Shown piece by piece: positions 47,667 to 61,356 of a stretch of DNA of 64,000 nt (positions are counted from its first letter, which is position 1; each line of letters begins with the position of its first letter). Under the pieces are notes generated by a model, which was not told the origin of the DNA, did not search any database, and worked only from the letters and a program-made list of their open reading frames with translations. Both the position numbers and the translations under genes were made by a program. The DNA comes from Pyrus communis (Eukaryota; Streptophyta; Magnoliopsida; Rosales; Rosaceae): assembly GCF_963583255.1 (NCBI RefSeq), contig NC_084815.1:19070807-19134806 (forward strand), in the 5' to 3' direction.

Positions 47667-50300
47667 CTTTGTCCTAATGAGCTCTCCCAATTCAAGAACC
47701 TGAAGAACACTCCCAAGTTATAAATGTGTTTGAGGGTGTTTGTAAGGCTATCTCTAATCTCAGGGGCTAAAATCCCAAAACTTAGCCTCGTATTTTCAAC
47801 TATTCACTTGTACGTATGAGGTTAGATAGTTTTTTCTGCCAACGGTAAAGGACCTATAATTCTGACTCCCAACTTTATAATTTGTTAAATTTTTGTATTC
47901 GGTTGATTTTTTATTGCTAATAATTTTGTAATTAATTTTTGTATAATTTATCTTTTTTTATTTTTTCGAACATTTTGACGTAAAAAAATTCAAAAAAAAA
48001 TTGTTGAGAAAATTGTTTTCTTTTTTTTTTATATATATTTTTTTATGGATTAGTGAACAAATGGATGTGTCTTTATAAAGTTTTGGAGGAGTTTTGGTAT
48101 TAACTAAAAACATTATTTTGATTGTTGGATTTAAATTTGCACCTTTTTTTAATTACCATTAAAATTCTTTTCTTTTTTTTTTTGGTCAAATTACCATTAA
48201 AATTGATTAAATTGAGTTTGAGTTGTTGGATTTAAAAAGGATGTAGCTAGACACACCACACTAGACCATAACCTAGGAGGCACAACAACCATTGGATGCC
48301 AACGGTGCACTAATCTGGGGCATAGAAACCTTGCTGCTTATGCGCTTATCTGCAACCAATCTCTCCACCTTAGGCTGCTAACTGGGCCCATATGGGTTGG
48401 CCTTTGCTGCTGGTCTTCAGATGGGCTCCTCTCCCCTTTTACCTTATCCATCCTAGGGAAGGAGAGCATACGCAAATTCCCACCCACAAACCCAAAATTC
48501 CCACCTCCAAAATACACTCTTGGAAAAGAATTGGACACAAATTTTGGGCTTTTTTTTTGTTTCCCTACCCCCCCCCCCCCTTTAACCTAAGCATAGATGA
48601 ACTTCCTTGCAATTTCTATTTTACTATGTTAGTATCCCAAGTCAAATTTATGGTAGTGCGTGATTGAATTGGATACTACAATTGTGACATCTTTGTGCGG
48701 TACACTCATAAAGGCAATGTCTTGTTTACTTCTCGATTTTTAACGCCGAGCAGAGAAGAGTATATGAATCTTTTAGCTCTATCGCGAACTTGTTCACTGT
48801 CCCACCTAGAATTGAAAACCAAATATGAGGGGTCATAGGAACCACCATTCATATAAGCAACTAATTTTCGAATAGCTTTGATTATATAGAGATGTTGAAC
48901 TCCTTTTGACTTCATAGAGGCAGGGCCAATGAATGGTGGGGGAGGAGGAGATGGTGATGGGCATCTAAGAGTGATTAGTTCCTAGGTTGTGGTGGTATTG
49001 GTAGTGGTGATGGTGTAATGGATGTAGGCAAGGGCTGGAAACTAGAGGCAAAATATAGCCCCTTAAAATGATAATATTACCTACCAATATTTTTTTTGGT
49101 TCTAGTGGTGAAGGGTTAGAGGCTAGGATTCTAAAATTTTAAGTGGACTCCAACTGCCCAATGCTTAGGTTAGGACTAGTTTGGTCTTGCAAAGTGCCTA
49201 GGCTTCAATTTGACTAGGCAAATTTTGTTGGGCTAGAAATTAGTTTTTCAATTTTGAGGCAAGATTATCAATTTGCCTAGGCTATAAATGCTCATTTGTT
49301 ACACCCCCTTAAGAAGGACAGGACTAAGTAGAACTATAATCCGATGTTTGGTGCAGCAAAGGATTAAGTTAAATGATGCTAGCTTGGCCTCGCTAAGTGT
49401 CGTTATCTAATCCCAATTGAAGGCTTAATATTAGCTTGGATTATGTCACTTCCCTCTTATCTTCCCAACCGTCTTCAGCAGGCTTTCTTCATTTATTGTA
49501 GCCACACCACTGCCTAAAATCTTAGAATCCGATTACCATCCAGAACCCTTCCATCTTAATTGCCGCTATCCTGCCTTTCCCAAATCTCGATCTACAATTT
49601 GCATGAGAAGAAATAATAAGTTTTTCCAATTTCAACAACCAAACTGAGAGAAAAAAAAATTAAAAAATCAATAGAGAAAAGTGAGGGGTCTGCAGTTGAA
49701 GAAGTAAGAGCACTGTATGAATTTTGTTCTGAGTTTTTAGTTAGAAGGGTGAAGGGACTTGAAGTAAAGCAATTTGTGAATTCTTCCTTTTTTTTTTGTT
49801 TTGTTTTGCAGTGCGAGACGAAATTGAAGACATGGCAAAAAAAAAAAAAAAAAAAAAAAAGAACTAAAAATGGTAAAATAATAATTTTGGCCCTGAAAAT
49901 ATTTTAGTCTATAGTTTAATCCGGCACTGTACTAAACTCTTCATATTATTCTATCGTGGTTAGTCCAATCCAAGCTATTCCAATTTAGTCCCTGAAACTA
50001 ATCCAATCTGAGATAGTATGGTACAACAAACACACCCTAGGCCTCCCATTAGATATGATCTAAGCTACATTCCAGCTATCAAGTTCAACAGTTCATATGA
50101 TCCCTTATAAATTTTTGTTAACAAAGCTAAAGCTTTTCATCGAAATATATTGGAATGAGAATACACTATGTTTGAATGAAGATTTTTCAAGTCTCAAGGG
50201 ATTGAGACAAGTTATGAAGGAATGGAATACGAAATGTTATATAGAGAGGAAGAGGAAACCTCTTCATGAGAATAACAAAGGCATGTAAAAGGGATTTGCT
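47667..50300. other. Intergenic AT-rich DNA with a possible TIR element; no gene
   Basis: No host gene is seen. Between about 49310 and 50040 the ends look inverted (GATGTTTGGTGCAGC on the left; TGTGTTTGTTGTACCA reversed on the right), suggesting a GTTTGGT-type MITE of about 730 bp with an A-run near 49842. The open stretch 50097-50288 has no recognisable family. Confidence 0.4.
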
Positions 50301-53300
50301 AATCCTTACTTGGGAGGTATCATTGGCAAATCTCTTTCACATGCTCTTGTAATGTATTGGAAGACTATAAATAAATTCGAAAGGACGTATGTACCTTTTA
50401 TGCGGAAGCTTGAATTTCAACACGCTCCTACAAACACGAACAACTGCTCTGACCCTTCATACACGTCTAGAACCTCGCAGGTTGTCGGGTTGGCTACGAT
50501 ATATTGAGTTGCCCCTTGATTTTTGCCTCCCAAGACCTAAAGCCGAAAGTGATAGCTCTAAAGACCTAACTAGAATATTTGAACTATGGAAAAGCTTGTG
50601 TTTCTTATTTTTTATCTCGCTTCCCCAAAGCCTCCTTATATAGTGGTTGGGAAGAGTGTACAAAGACTTTAAAGCCCATGAAAAATGAAAATCCCAAGTA
50701 TAGTCTAATATGAATATCTCTTGATTTTCATCTAATTATCACATAGATAATTAGGAGATTAATATCCTCATGTGGGTGGAATATCCGTTGATATTTATCT
50801 ATCCCATAAGATAAATCCTACATCTCCCACTCACCCACATAAGGTGTGGCATGGTCTCAATCAACACACTTAGTTCACTTTCTTCTCATACAGGAAATGG
50901 GACGCGCAACCTCATGAGAAAGAACGTACATAACCAGGAGCATTGCCATTAAGCTATCATTAAACTAACAATGCATCACTCGGAAGTTCATCACTTTATG
51001 CCTCAAACTGTTCGTCACACACCAGACTTGACATTTTTTATCCCTTGTTAAAAACAATGTTATGTCTCACAAGTACCATGTATCCATGTCTTATGTTTGA
51101 TAACAAATATCAAAAGACGCCGCACAGCTAGTGAATCACATGACATGGTGTTATCTTCGAATTGTCTTCCTTAAGCTCTCATGTCAGTCTAATTTGATTT
51201 AACTGCTTGCCTAAACATGCTTCTTGGGACATTAGCTAACTTCACCGTCTTAGAAAAACGTGCTAAAGTAGTGTTCATTAAACTTCATCTTTCTAATGTA
51301 GACTTTAGTTCAAAGGGCATAAAGGTGGAATTGTATAGATTCATTGTGGTTCACACAATGATTGAAATAGGGATCAATTCATCACTCCCACTATCAGTCG
51401 ATTATAGCACATACAATATGATTTGTATGCAATGGTGTATCCTCATTTCAATGAGTGTGTCACATGTCTATTGGACATACACCATATGGATCTTAGTCTA
51501 GTCACTACACAAGCGTCTAACCTGAATCTTCTAGCCTAGTCGCCTTCTCGATGCCCACTTAGATACTTATATCCAGCTTGACAAGCTTCAACATGAAACC
51601 AATCTCATGTTCGACTTCTGTTAAGTCTCATCTTAGACATTTCTAAGGCGACGGTTTACCTTGTGCATATTGGTACGTTCAACATACACGTGTTCGGTTT
51701 TGCAGCCCAATGCGTTGAGGACACAAATGTCTCATCCTACTCGTTATCTCATCACCAGGGTGAATCGTTTGTGTGAAAAACGAATTCTAGTTGGTGACAC
51801 TCGTAAAGATGTGTAAACAATCATTTCAAAAACAAATAAATATGAAATGAAAAACTTCAATGCCTTTTTATTCAATAATAATGTCAAATACAAAGAAAAA
51901 CACATCAAACCCTACATAAATCCATATTATTTACATTAGTCAAAAACGAATTTCTAACTATGGGTTTAGTCATGGGATCGGTGATATTGTTGGTCGAGTT
52001 ATGTTTCAACACTACTTCACCCTTAGTAACCTTGTTCCTAAAGAAATGATATCATGTATCTATGTGCTTAGATTTGCCATGATACTTATGATCTTTAGTG
52101 TATTCTAAGGCCGAAGTACTATCACAGTAGACAAGTATAGCTTCTTGAGCATAAGCCATAACTCTCATATGTCGTAGAAACTTCATAAGCCAAACAGCTT
52201 ATTGAACAACTGATCTAAGGGCAATATATTCTGACTCCGTTGTGGACAAAGCAATACAATTTTGCTTCTTGCTACACCAAGAAAAAATTCCACCTCCAAC
52301 GACAAAAGCATAACCTGAGGTGGACTTGCATTCATCTCTATTGCTTGCCCAGTCTGCATCATTATATCCTCTCAACTTTAGATCCCCTCCTTGGTAACAT
52401 AGGGCTAAATCTTTTGTTCTTGCAGGTATCTCATAATCCTCTTGACGGCTTGCCAATGAGCTTGTCTAGGATTACTTTGATAGTGGCTTACCATGCCCAT
52501 GGCATGGCAAATGTCCAGACGCGTGCAAAGCATTGCGTACATCAAACTTCCTACTTCAGAGGCATAGGGGACGTTTTTCATTTGTTCTTTCTCTTTCTTA
52601 GTCTTTGGACACTGTTATAAGGACAATATCGTGCCTCTTTCCATAGGAGTGTCTATGGGTTTAGAGTTCTCTATCTTAAATCGTTCAAGTACCTTCTTAA
52701 TGTAAGTCTTTTAAGACAAACTTAGAAGTTTCCTTGAGCGATATCTCATGATCTTAACTCCGAGCACATAATGTGCTTCACCCATATCTGTCATCTCAAA
52801 ATGGGATGACAACCACGTTTTCGGGGTTTCTATGGAGGTTTTGTCATTTCCCACTATTAGGATGTCGTCAACATACAAAGAAAGTATGAGAATACTTTTC
52901 CCAGATTTCTTAAGATACACACAGTGGTCTTCATCAATCATCTCAAAACCAAATGAAGTGATTGAATTATGAAATCTAATGATCCACTGTCTAGACACTT
53001 GCTTGAGGCCATATATGGAACATTTTAGGTGGCAAACTTTGTACTCTTGTCCCTTGGCTTCGAAGCCTAGAGGTTGATCCATGTATATCTCCTCATCTAG
53101 TTCTCCATTAAGAAATGTTGTATTAACATCCATTTGGTAAAGTTCCAAATCTAGTTGAGCAACAATAGCTAAAATGAGGCCAATAAAGGCAAACCTCACC
53201 ACATGGGAGAATGTATCTTCATAGTCTACACCCAATTGCTGAATGTATCCTTTCACCACAAGGCGTGCCTTATATTTGTCAATTGAACCATCTGCCTTGC

Positions 53301-56000
53301 GTTTGATTTTTAAAACCCACTTGTTTCCAATGGTTTTGCGCCTAAGCGGAAGGTCAACTAACTCCCAAGTAGTATTTTTATCCATGGAGCTCATCTTTTC
53401 CTCCATTGCAGTTATCTACTTTTTTTGGCTGTTGAAGACAACACTTCTTTGTAAGAAGAAGGTTCATCTTCCTCTGAAGGTATGCAAATGTAGGCATCCC
53501 CATCAACCTCAAAATGACGTTTGGGAATATGGCCTCTCTTGCATCTTCGAACTATGTGACCTTGAATTTCAAAGGGTACACTCCCATTATTGGGCGTATT
53601 CTCTTGAGTGTTTATGGATACATTACTCTCATTGAGTTGTGTACTCCCACTCGGATCAAGTTCTTCTACATCATATTCAGTGACCATCAGATTGGAAATC
53701 AATTCCCCTCCTTCACTTGAAGTGTTACGAGTTCTTGACAGTATCACCAAGTTTTGGGAAGTCATCCTTCTCCAACTCATAGAGATCAAGGTTTTTTACA
53801 GTATCGCCAAGTTTTGGGAAATCATTCTCTATGAATTCCACATCATGTGAATCAATCTCGGTTATCCCTCTATCTGAATGTTCACCATACATCACATAAC
53901 CTTTTGAGTTTTCACAATATCTTATAAAGATATGTTTATTTGCTATAGGACCCAACTTTCCAAACTTATGTGATTGATTATGAACAAATCCAGCACAACC
54001 CTAAGGACGCAAATTACCCATATTGGGTTTTACATCATTCCAAAGTTCATATGGGGTTGAGGTAACCGTCTTTGAAGGCACATAGTTAAGTATACATGTC
54101 ATAATCAATAATGCACCACCTCAGAAAGATATGGAGCGATTTGCCTGCGCCATCATAGACCTATTTTGTTATGGCGTGTAAGGAACAGAAAATTGTTTAC
54201 GTATCCCCTTACTTTCACAAAAAACCTTGAATTGGTCAGACAAATACTCGCATCCACGATCAATGCAATGAGCTTTACAGTCTTCCCTTTTGGATTCTCA
54301 ACCTCAGCTATGAAGCATTTGAAACAATCTAAAGCTTTGTAGCAATGAGCAATCAAGTACACTTAGCCATATCACATGTAATTGTCAATCAAAGTCAGAA
54401 AATAAGAGGCGCCATGATGGGCCTTCACACTCATTGGTTCACAGATGTTAGAGTGGATTAACTTTAATGGTTGAGTAGCTCGAACAACCTTTCCCAAAGG
54501 CTTTCTAACTGCTTTTTGCCAGCTAAACAAGGCTTACATGCAGGCAGATTGACATTAATGAGTGACCCCAACAGGCATTCTCTAACTAATCTTGTCAATC
54601 TTCTTGCCCTATATACCCTAGTCTACCATGCCATGTTTCAGAATTAACATGTTTAATAACAATTACTAAAGAAGTAGAAGAACAAGAATCAATCAAATCC
54701 AAGCAAACAAAATCGTTCTTTATTGAACCATATCCAATTTCAACTTGATCCAAATAGATCACAAGTCTAGACAGGCTTAAGTAAAAACAATGTCCTTCAT
54801 ATAAAAGTGCAGTAACTGAAAGTAAATTAAATTGTATTCTAGGGGCGTGCAAGACATCATGCAGAAGTAGTTGAAACTCAGTGCTTAGTTGAAGTCGATA
54901 TGAACCAACTCCCAAAGCTTCTGTACGACTTCCTTCACCCACATACACCTAGTGTGACTTTGTTGGAAAGCGTTGATAATTTTCGAACCCCCTTTTATCT
55001 CGCGTCACATGCTTGGTTGCTCCTGTGTCTACAATCCAATTGTCAGACATGTGGGCAACATGTATATGCGAACATACACAAACAATGACAGATTTAGGGT
55101 TAGGGATTACCTTTCTATTCGGCTCAATGCAATTACAAGCAAAGTGTCCATTCTTTTTACAGTTAAAGAACGTTGACTAAGATTTGTCTTTCATGCCACG
55201 TTTACCTCTGTGGGCCTTGATCTTATTAGAATTAGGAGCAAGCTTTGCATTCTTTTTCTCAAACTTGGTCTTACCATTTACTTTGAATTGGTTACCATTT
55301 CTGGACCCACCTTGAGTCAAAAGGGCAGTACTCTGGGTCACCACTCGACACTCACCTTCTAGTTCAACATGACGCGAGATGTCATGAAAGTTCTTAATAT
55401 GATCATTATGCATCATAATCTGTTTAAGGGCATCCAACGAGTTTGGGAGGGACCTAATCACAGCTTGGACTTGCTGTTCATCGGTGAGGGTACTCCAAGT
55501 AGCTTTCAAACCTTGTATCATGCTGGACATCTTCCTAAGATGTTCAAGTACAGAGTGCTTGAGATCCATCCTGTAAATCTAAAACTTCAAGACTAGACTT
55601 CTTAGCCTAGTAGTTGAGGTTCCACCAAAAGAAAATTTCAACTGGTCCCACATGTCCTTGGCGATCGAGTACCCTTCATACTCACCAATAAGATCATCAT
55701 GCATGCTGCTTAACATAGTAAAGCGCACATTTCGATCTTTCTTGAACCAAGATTCATAAGACCTTACTCTAACCGCATGCACAGTGGTTCCATCTCTCTC
55801 AAGATCAGGCTCATCCATCGAAACCTCGAAAGGTTCCAAGATCTCTTGTTCATTGAGAAAATATTGGATCTTCCTATGCCAAATATCATAGTTGGTTCCA
55901 ACCAACTTTTCTCCTTTAATCAAATCAGCAACAACATTTTTGGCACCATTTCTTTCTACAAGGGTGAAATAATTTTGACATTATTAATTACACATCTTAC
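50300..56000 (-). mobile_element. Second Ty1/copia element, decayed, 3' LTR only
   Basis: On the minus strand: gag, protease, integrase, RT and RNase H remnants (about 55970-52199), a 1.3-kb untranslated stretch, a polypurine tract GAGTGGGAGA (50823-50832) and then an LTR start TGTAGGATTTATC at 50822, with a TATATAAGG box near 50635-50645. The far LTR end is not resolved and I find no matching 5' LTR near 56000, so the element is probably truncated there. It belongs to another copia family than 16538-21548. Confidence 0.75.
52199..55970 (-). pseudogene. Degenerate copia gag-pol of the second element
   Basis: Gag (55923-55177) has GTNYDIWHRKIQYFLNEQE and FTMLSSMHDDLIGEYEG. A protease motif VDTGATKHVT lies near 55010. 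GAG-pre-integrase (54948-54595) has NLLSVTALLYEGHCFYL and WHGRLGYIG. Integrase is mostly broken (54362-54153). RT (53406-52711) has LDLELYQMDVNTTFLNGEL and LSLYVDDILIVGND; RNase H (52456-52199) has GYNDADWASNRD and STTESEYIAL. Many stops and frame changes make it non-functional. The linker at about 53735-53830 contains a 60-bp tandem duplication giving DFPKLGDTVKN twice. Confidence 0.8.
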
Positions 56001-58007
56001 ATTTATTTATTTCAAAAACTCATTAGACAATATTTCACTTTTTCTCCTAGGTTGAAATTGAAAAATCCGCTAAGTCGCTCGTAATTACCATTCAATTCTA
56101 AGAGTCAAGATCATATTTTCTAATTATTTTTGAAATAAATCTTATTTAAACATTATTATGTTTTAAGCTTATCCATTTTTCATGCAACATCCAATTGAGT
56201 GCACAATGATTAGGGCTTTTAGACAATGGGCTCGACATATGGGCCTCCGTAAATGCTGCCAGGTCAAATCCAGGAAGGGTGGCAGCGCGAAGCTTTTAAA
56301 AACTGAACCTCTTTGACACCTAAAGTGTCTCCATAAAGATTTTTCCTCGACACCACATCAAATAAGAGGTGACCATTAGTGAACCCTAGTCTAACTCAAT
56401 GGAGAAATAAACATTGTTCGAAAGGAACCTAGTTCTTTACAAAAAATCATTAAAAAAGAAGGGCGTATAAGAAGAATTCAACCATTAAATTTGGAAGCAC
56501 ATTGCTCTATGACGTTATTAAAGAGTGGTTAACTTTGAAATAACAAGTGACGCGATTCCCAATTTCCTTCCGATCCGTCTAGCTCTAGACGTTAACTAAA
56601 GCGCTTTTTTTGGGAAGCAACCAAATTTTTTTTCTAACTCTTTTCTTTTTATTTCGTTTAATTTATTTTCCTGCTTTTATTCTTAATTACAAAAATAAAT
56701 AAAATAAATCAGAAAGAAAAAAAAATTGCAATTTTTAATTCTTATTATTTTTCTTTACTTATCTAATTAGGTTTTTGATTTGTGATTGCAGGCTGCATTT
56801 GGAACTGATTCGGTCTAATCTCAACGAGAATTTACTTCATTTTGTTCGAACTAGGATTCTAAACTTGACCCCATTATGTATTTACTTCATTTTTATCTCA
56901 TCAGGAATAAATTATGATCCTTGGGATAATTCGTATTTAATCATGGCTTTATTCTGACCATTAACAATTGCAGTTTGCCTAGGACACAACCGAGCCATAT
57001 ATAATATGAATCCTCACACACTCGTATTTACATAAGGACTTGATTGAATCAACCATTTCTTGGGCTAAAAGCCCAGTGGCGTAAAGGATCTTTACTGAGC
57101 TGAGGATTATAACTTTCCAGCTTGGGTTAACCCATTCTCAACCCAAATTGTTATTTAAGGCTCAAACAGTTACTTGCAATTTTTTGTTTTCATGCATCTC
57201 AATCCCTTTTATGTTATAGAGAAAAATTGTGTCACTGAATATTCGATGAGTTGAGAGTTATCATGGCCTAAAATTCGAACTGGATAACCTGGTCTTAAAT
57301 TCAAATTTTATGATACAATGATTTTTAATTTAATGGAAAATGAAAATGCAAATTATAAAGTGATTTTCGAGAATATAAACACGTGAACTTTAAAGATAAT
57401 GAGATAGTGTATAATCTTGTGGAGGATGGATATTGCTCACACTGGACGTCACATGAATGTTGCTCATATAATTTTACAATTATTTTTTTGGCACACAAAG
57501 CTGACGCTTTCGAACAGAAGTAAATCCAACAATTGTATGTTAGACTCACATGTATTAAAAAGTATGTTACTATGTGTGCGTTAAAAGCATCTTCAAAAGA
57601 TTTTACAAATGTTGTTCTATAAATGCAAGTGACACTTTGTTCTACAAATTAGTAGCATTTTTACTCTGATTTCAAACAAATAGAATAAACAACTTCAACT
57701 AGAATAAGATTTTGACTCCAGCCCCTTCCAACCTTTATTCATTTCAATTCTCCTAATTTAATTCCTTTCATTTCAATTACGAATCATTGAACAAGTTATC
57801 GAGGATTTGTGGAGTTTTGATGAAGATGCTTTTGAATAGGGTTACTCATTATTTTGTGTGTAATTTTCTCTTTGTTGCTAAAACTTTTTGACACAGTACA
57901 AATTTACATCAAAATCATTATTAAACCAGCTTTCTTTTACATCTTTTCTATACAATCAATTCAACAAGGTCGTCCAAATCAACGGCTGGGATCAATCAAG
58001 CAATCAA
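56001..58007. other. Intergenic; no gene recognised
   Basis: AT-rich DNA between the copia remnant and the kinase 3' end. The part next to 58007 is probably the kinase 3' UTR. No LTR, TIR or family-specific ORF is seen. Confidence 0.5.
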
Positions 58008-60545
58008 CTAGTATACAATTTCTTTGGGGTCATCAGACACTGACTGTAGAAACGAAACAGACGAAACTTTCTCCCGAATGGTCTCCAACACTTGAGTAGC
58101 CGAAGGCCTCAGTGTCGGTGACTGACGCAAGCACGTTGCCGAAATACCAAGCATGGTCTTGGCCTCTTCGACGTCAAACCCCGCAGCGCCCAACCGCGGG
58201 TCCACCAACTCGGCCACCTCCGCTGCGTCACAACCGCCGTACCTCAACCTGGGCCCCACCAACGTCGTCAAGAACTGCCCTTTTTCGGAGCAAAATGCCT
58301 CCATTCCGGTCACGAGCTCCAAGATCAAAACGCCGAAGCTGTATACGTCGTTTTTCTTCGAAGCGATTCCTGTTCGGAGGTAGTGCGGGTCCGTGTAACC
58401 CGGCGAGCCCATCATCGTCAAGACGTGATTTCTCATCGACGACGGCGGTTGGACCGTCGAGGAAAACCCCATCTTCGCCGACCCGAAATCGCAGAGCTTG
58501 CAGTTGAGATTTTCGTCGAGCAAGATATTTGAGGCTTTGATGTCCTTGTGAACGATTTGGAGGGCGCATTTCTCGTGGAGGTATTCTAATGCTTGTGCGA
58601 TTTGGAAGGCGATTGCCATTCGGTTCTTCCATGGCAGCGCTGAGGTGGCGTCTCCGCCGTGGAGCTTCTCTTGGAGATTTCCGTTGGCGACGTACTCGAA
58701 AACCAGAGCACCCTCCTCTGTTTCACATAAAAAAATACAAAATATTATTATTTGAATAAATTGGATTGAACCCACAAAGAAAATAAGAATAAATCACAAA
58801 TTAATATCAAGAAAATTGTACTCTACTACAACCCATCTGACACAAAAATGTTTAACGTGTTGCTGAGTGGAGGATACACTAGATGCTTATTTAACAAGCA
58901 AGTTTTCTCAAGAAGTAATCACTAAGAGCTTTTTTAATACACAACTTGAATCCAATCTTTTAAATTCAAAAATAATTTTCAAATTTTAGGCTTTAAAAAT
59001 TTGTTTGGTACAACTATTTTAAAAAACTGAACTCAAGATTAACTCAAAAAATATAATCTATTATCTAAAAACACAAAAAATGAGTTTTTAGAATTTTTAA
59101 ACTTAAAACTCATTTCTTTCTTTTCTCTCCATTCTCCCTCACTCCAAATATATCTCTCTTTTCTTCGTTCTCACTCCTCCTTCTCTTTTTTTTTTTTTTT
59201 AATTTTTTTAACCTTTTTCATATTTCCTCGAATCCGCTCTCTTTATTCTCTCGGTTCTTTCTTTCACTCATTTTCCTCTCTATCTCTTCCGATTCTCTCA
59301 TTTCTTTCTCTTTCCTCCAATTGTCTTTTACTTTCTGTCCTCCTCTCTCCTCTTTTTCTTTCGACCCCATCTTTTTGGATCTCTTTGTCCAGTTTAAGTT
59401 GTAAAATTTAAAATTTTTCAATCGCATACCAAACAAATTTTTGATTCCTAAAGAAAATTGTTTTCAAGAAAAATTCTTAAGAAATGTTTTGAGAAGTTCT
59501 AAAAATTTTCAAATAGGATACCAAATAAACCTTAAAAATTTTAATAGAAATTACACATTTAGCAAAGTGACTCTGAGATTGCTTCCTTAGAAAACATTCT
59601 CACTTCTAAGCAGTTTTGCTCGAAGTAATTTATTATACACGTTGAAATTTTATTAAAAACCAACTGCTTAACGAAAATACAATTCATGGTTTATGAGGAG
59701 CATCCGAGCATCTGATACGTGCTCCTTCATAAAATGCTTTTATGACTCAAAAACATTTTTTTGTCTTTTTGTGTTGGGGGGGGGGGGGGGGGGAATACAA
59801 TCGAAAACAAGTTTGACTATCAAAAACCATGTTAAGCACAATCCTGAACATGTCCTTAATTTATGGACTGACCTTGGTTGTCGGAGTAGCCAAGAAGCTT
59901 GACGATGTGGTGGTGCTCAAGGCGGAGGAGAATATCGAGTTCTTGCTTAAAAACCCGGCTCAGCCGCTCGCTGCCGTTGTGGACCTTAATCGCACAGAAC
60001 CCATCACTGGAATTAGGGTCCGGGTTTCGCGCCAAGTACACATTGCTGAACCCTCCAGTTCCAATCACCTTGGAGAAGCCATCAGTAGATCTCTCTATCC
60101 AATCCCACCTCAATTTCTTCACGCTAAACTCCCCACTTTCTTCAATATGGTCCTCCTTCTCGACGTCGATTCGATTTTGCTTGCGTTTTGATCTGAATCC
60201 GAAACATCTGATTACCACCATGACTGAAACAATGAGGAAGGCAGCGGCGGCGGAGATTGTGAGAGATGTGATGAGGGTTTTGGAAGTGTCAACGGGGGAA
60301 GATGGTTTTAAAGGGGAGGTTGACGGTGGGTTGGTGGAGGAGAGAGAGGAAGAGAAGGAGAGAGAAAGGAGGGTGGTGGACCTGGTGGTGGTGGTTGGGA
60401 TGGAGCGAGAAGCCTCGGAGAAAGTGGAGAGTGAGGAAAACAAAAGTATGGAGGTGAAGAAGTAGGAGTAACAGCAGACAAAACTGTAAGCGTGTGGTCT
60501 TTCTGTAACAACTTCGTCTTCTTCTTTGAGGTGAGATTTGGCCAT
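58008..60545 (-). CDS. Receptor-like protein kinase without recognisable ectodomain, 2 exons, 460 aa
   Basis: Exons on the minus strand are 60545-59873 and 58717-58008 with one GT-AG intron of 1155 bp. The start is the ATG at 60545 ([10 protein letters not shown]); the frame is open further up but lacks an ATG. A hydrophobic stretch at 20-45 may be a signal sequence; a short Ser/Thr/Pro-rich part follows, then a membrane segment at 91-115. The kinase domain has the glycine loop [10 protein letters not shown] (161-170), Lys187 in CAIKV, Glu202, catalytic-loop [10 protein letters not shown] (Asp283), DFG at 301-303, [11 protein letters not shown] and [12 protein letters not shown]. All catalytic residues are present, so it should be active; the loop reads HKD where most plant kinases have HRD. 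Ligand and pathway are unknown. Orthology to At1g33260 is inferred from family and neighbours. Confidence 0.88.
58928..59535. mobile_element. MITE-like element in the kinase intron
   Basis: Shares with 35421-35932 the segments TTTTCAAATTTTAGGCTTTAAAAA, ATACCAAACAAATTTTTG and AAAGAAAATTGTTTTCAAG in the same order, with a CT-rich non-coding centre. The ends are degraded. It accounts for over half of the 1155-bp intron. Confidence 0.6.
59776..59793. repeat. 18-base G homopolymer in the kinase intron
   Basis: An uninterrupted run of G on the plus strand (C on the gene's sense strand) about 80 bases inside the intron from its donor site. Its exact length may be a sequencing artefact. Confidence 0.8.
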
Positions 60546-61342
60546 GGAAGGAGGCACAATCTGGCAGGGGTGATCTCGATCTAGACATAAAAGAAACAAA
60601 TGGGCAAACTTCCTTCCTACTTTCCCACATATGGAATTGAAAAAGGAAAAGGAAAAAGAGCGTGTATTTAGATCTCGCACCAATCAAAATCAAGATCTTA
60701 GCCTTTTTTTATTGATTGATTTCATAAATTGAAAAGCAAGAGAAATATTTTAGTGTGCCGAGAAAATAACCCGCCTGGTACACCATATGTCATGATATAA
60801 TTAATTAAATTTTCATTTTTAATTTTTAACAAATTGTATTATTACATTTAGTGTACCAAGTCGTGTTAAAAAACACACTAAAAATCTCTCCCCATTTTCC
60901 CATTTCCTTACCAACAACATTTAGACAACTACAATAGGAATATTTTTTTGGCCGAATTTCATAACTATTGGCAGAAGAAAAAAGTATTTAGCAAGTGATG
61001 GATTGCCCTAATCTATAAGGTCTTCGGTTTAACTTTTTGCATCATGAGTTTAAACCCCTCTTCCTTCTCTCAATTTAATATTTAGAGAGTGCTTGAAAGA
61101 TAATTTATCACCTCTGTTATTCAAAGACATTACTTCTTGACAGCTATATGACTTGCGGATTGTTTATTTTGAATAAAGGATAATATCTACAGTGAAGAAG
61201 TGGGAGGGTAGACTTAGCTTCACAATGGACTAACAATATAACTTACGGACTTAGGATATGAATTATGTTAAACTATAAAAATAAAGTAAGAATAGTAAGT
61301 TGTAAAAAAGATGTGGAATTAGTCACTTGTACGAACGAAGTA
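60546..61342. other. Promoter-side region of the kinase gene
   Basis: No gene is seen. The first 150 bases are a likely 5' leader; the rest is AT-rich without clear elements. Confidence 0.45.
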
Positions 61343-61356
61343 TTTGAATTTTTTTT

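Noticed and set aside
59899..60465. 188-codon plus-strand ORF opposite kinase exon 1
   Set aside because: Antisense shadow of the kinase coding sequence.
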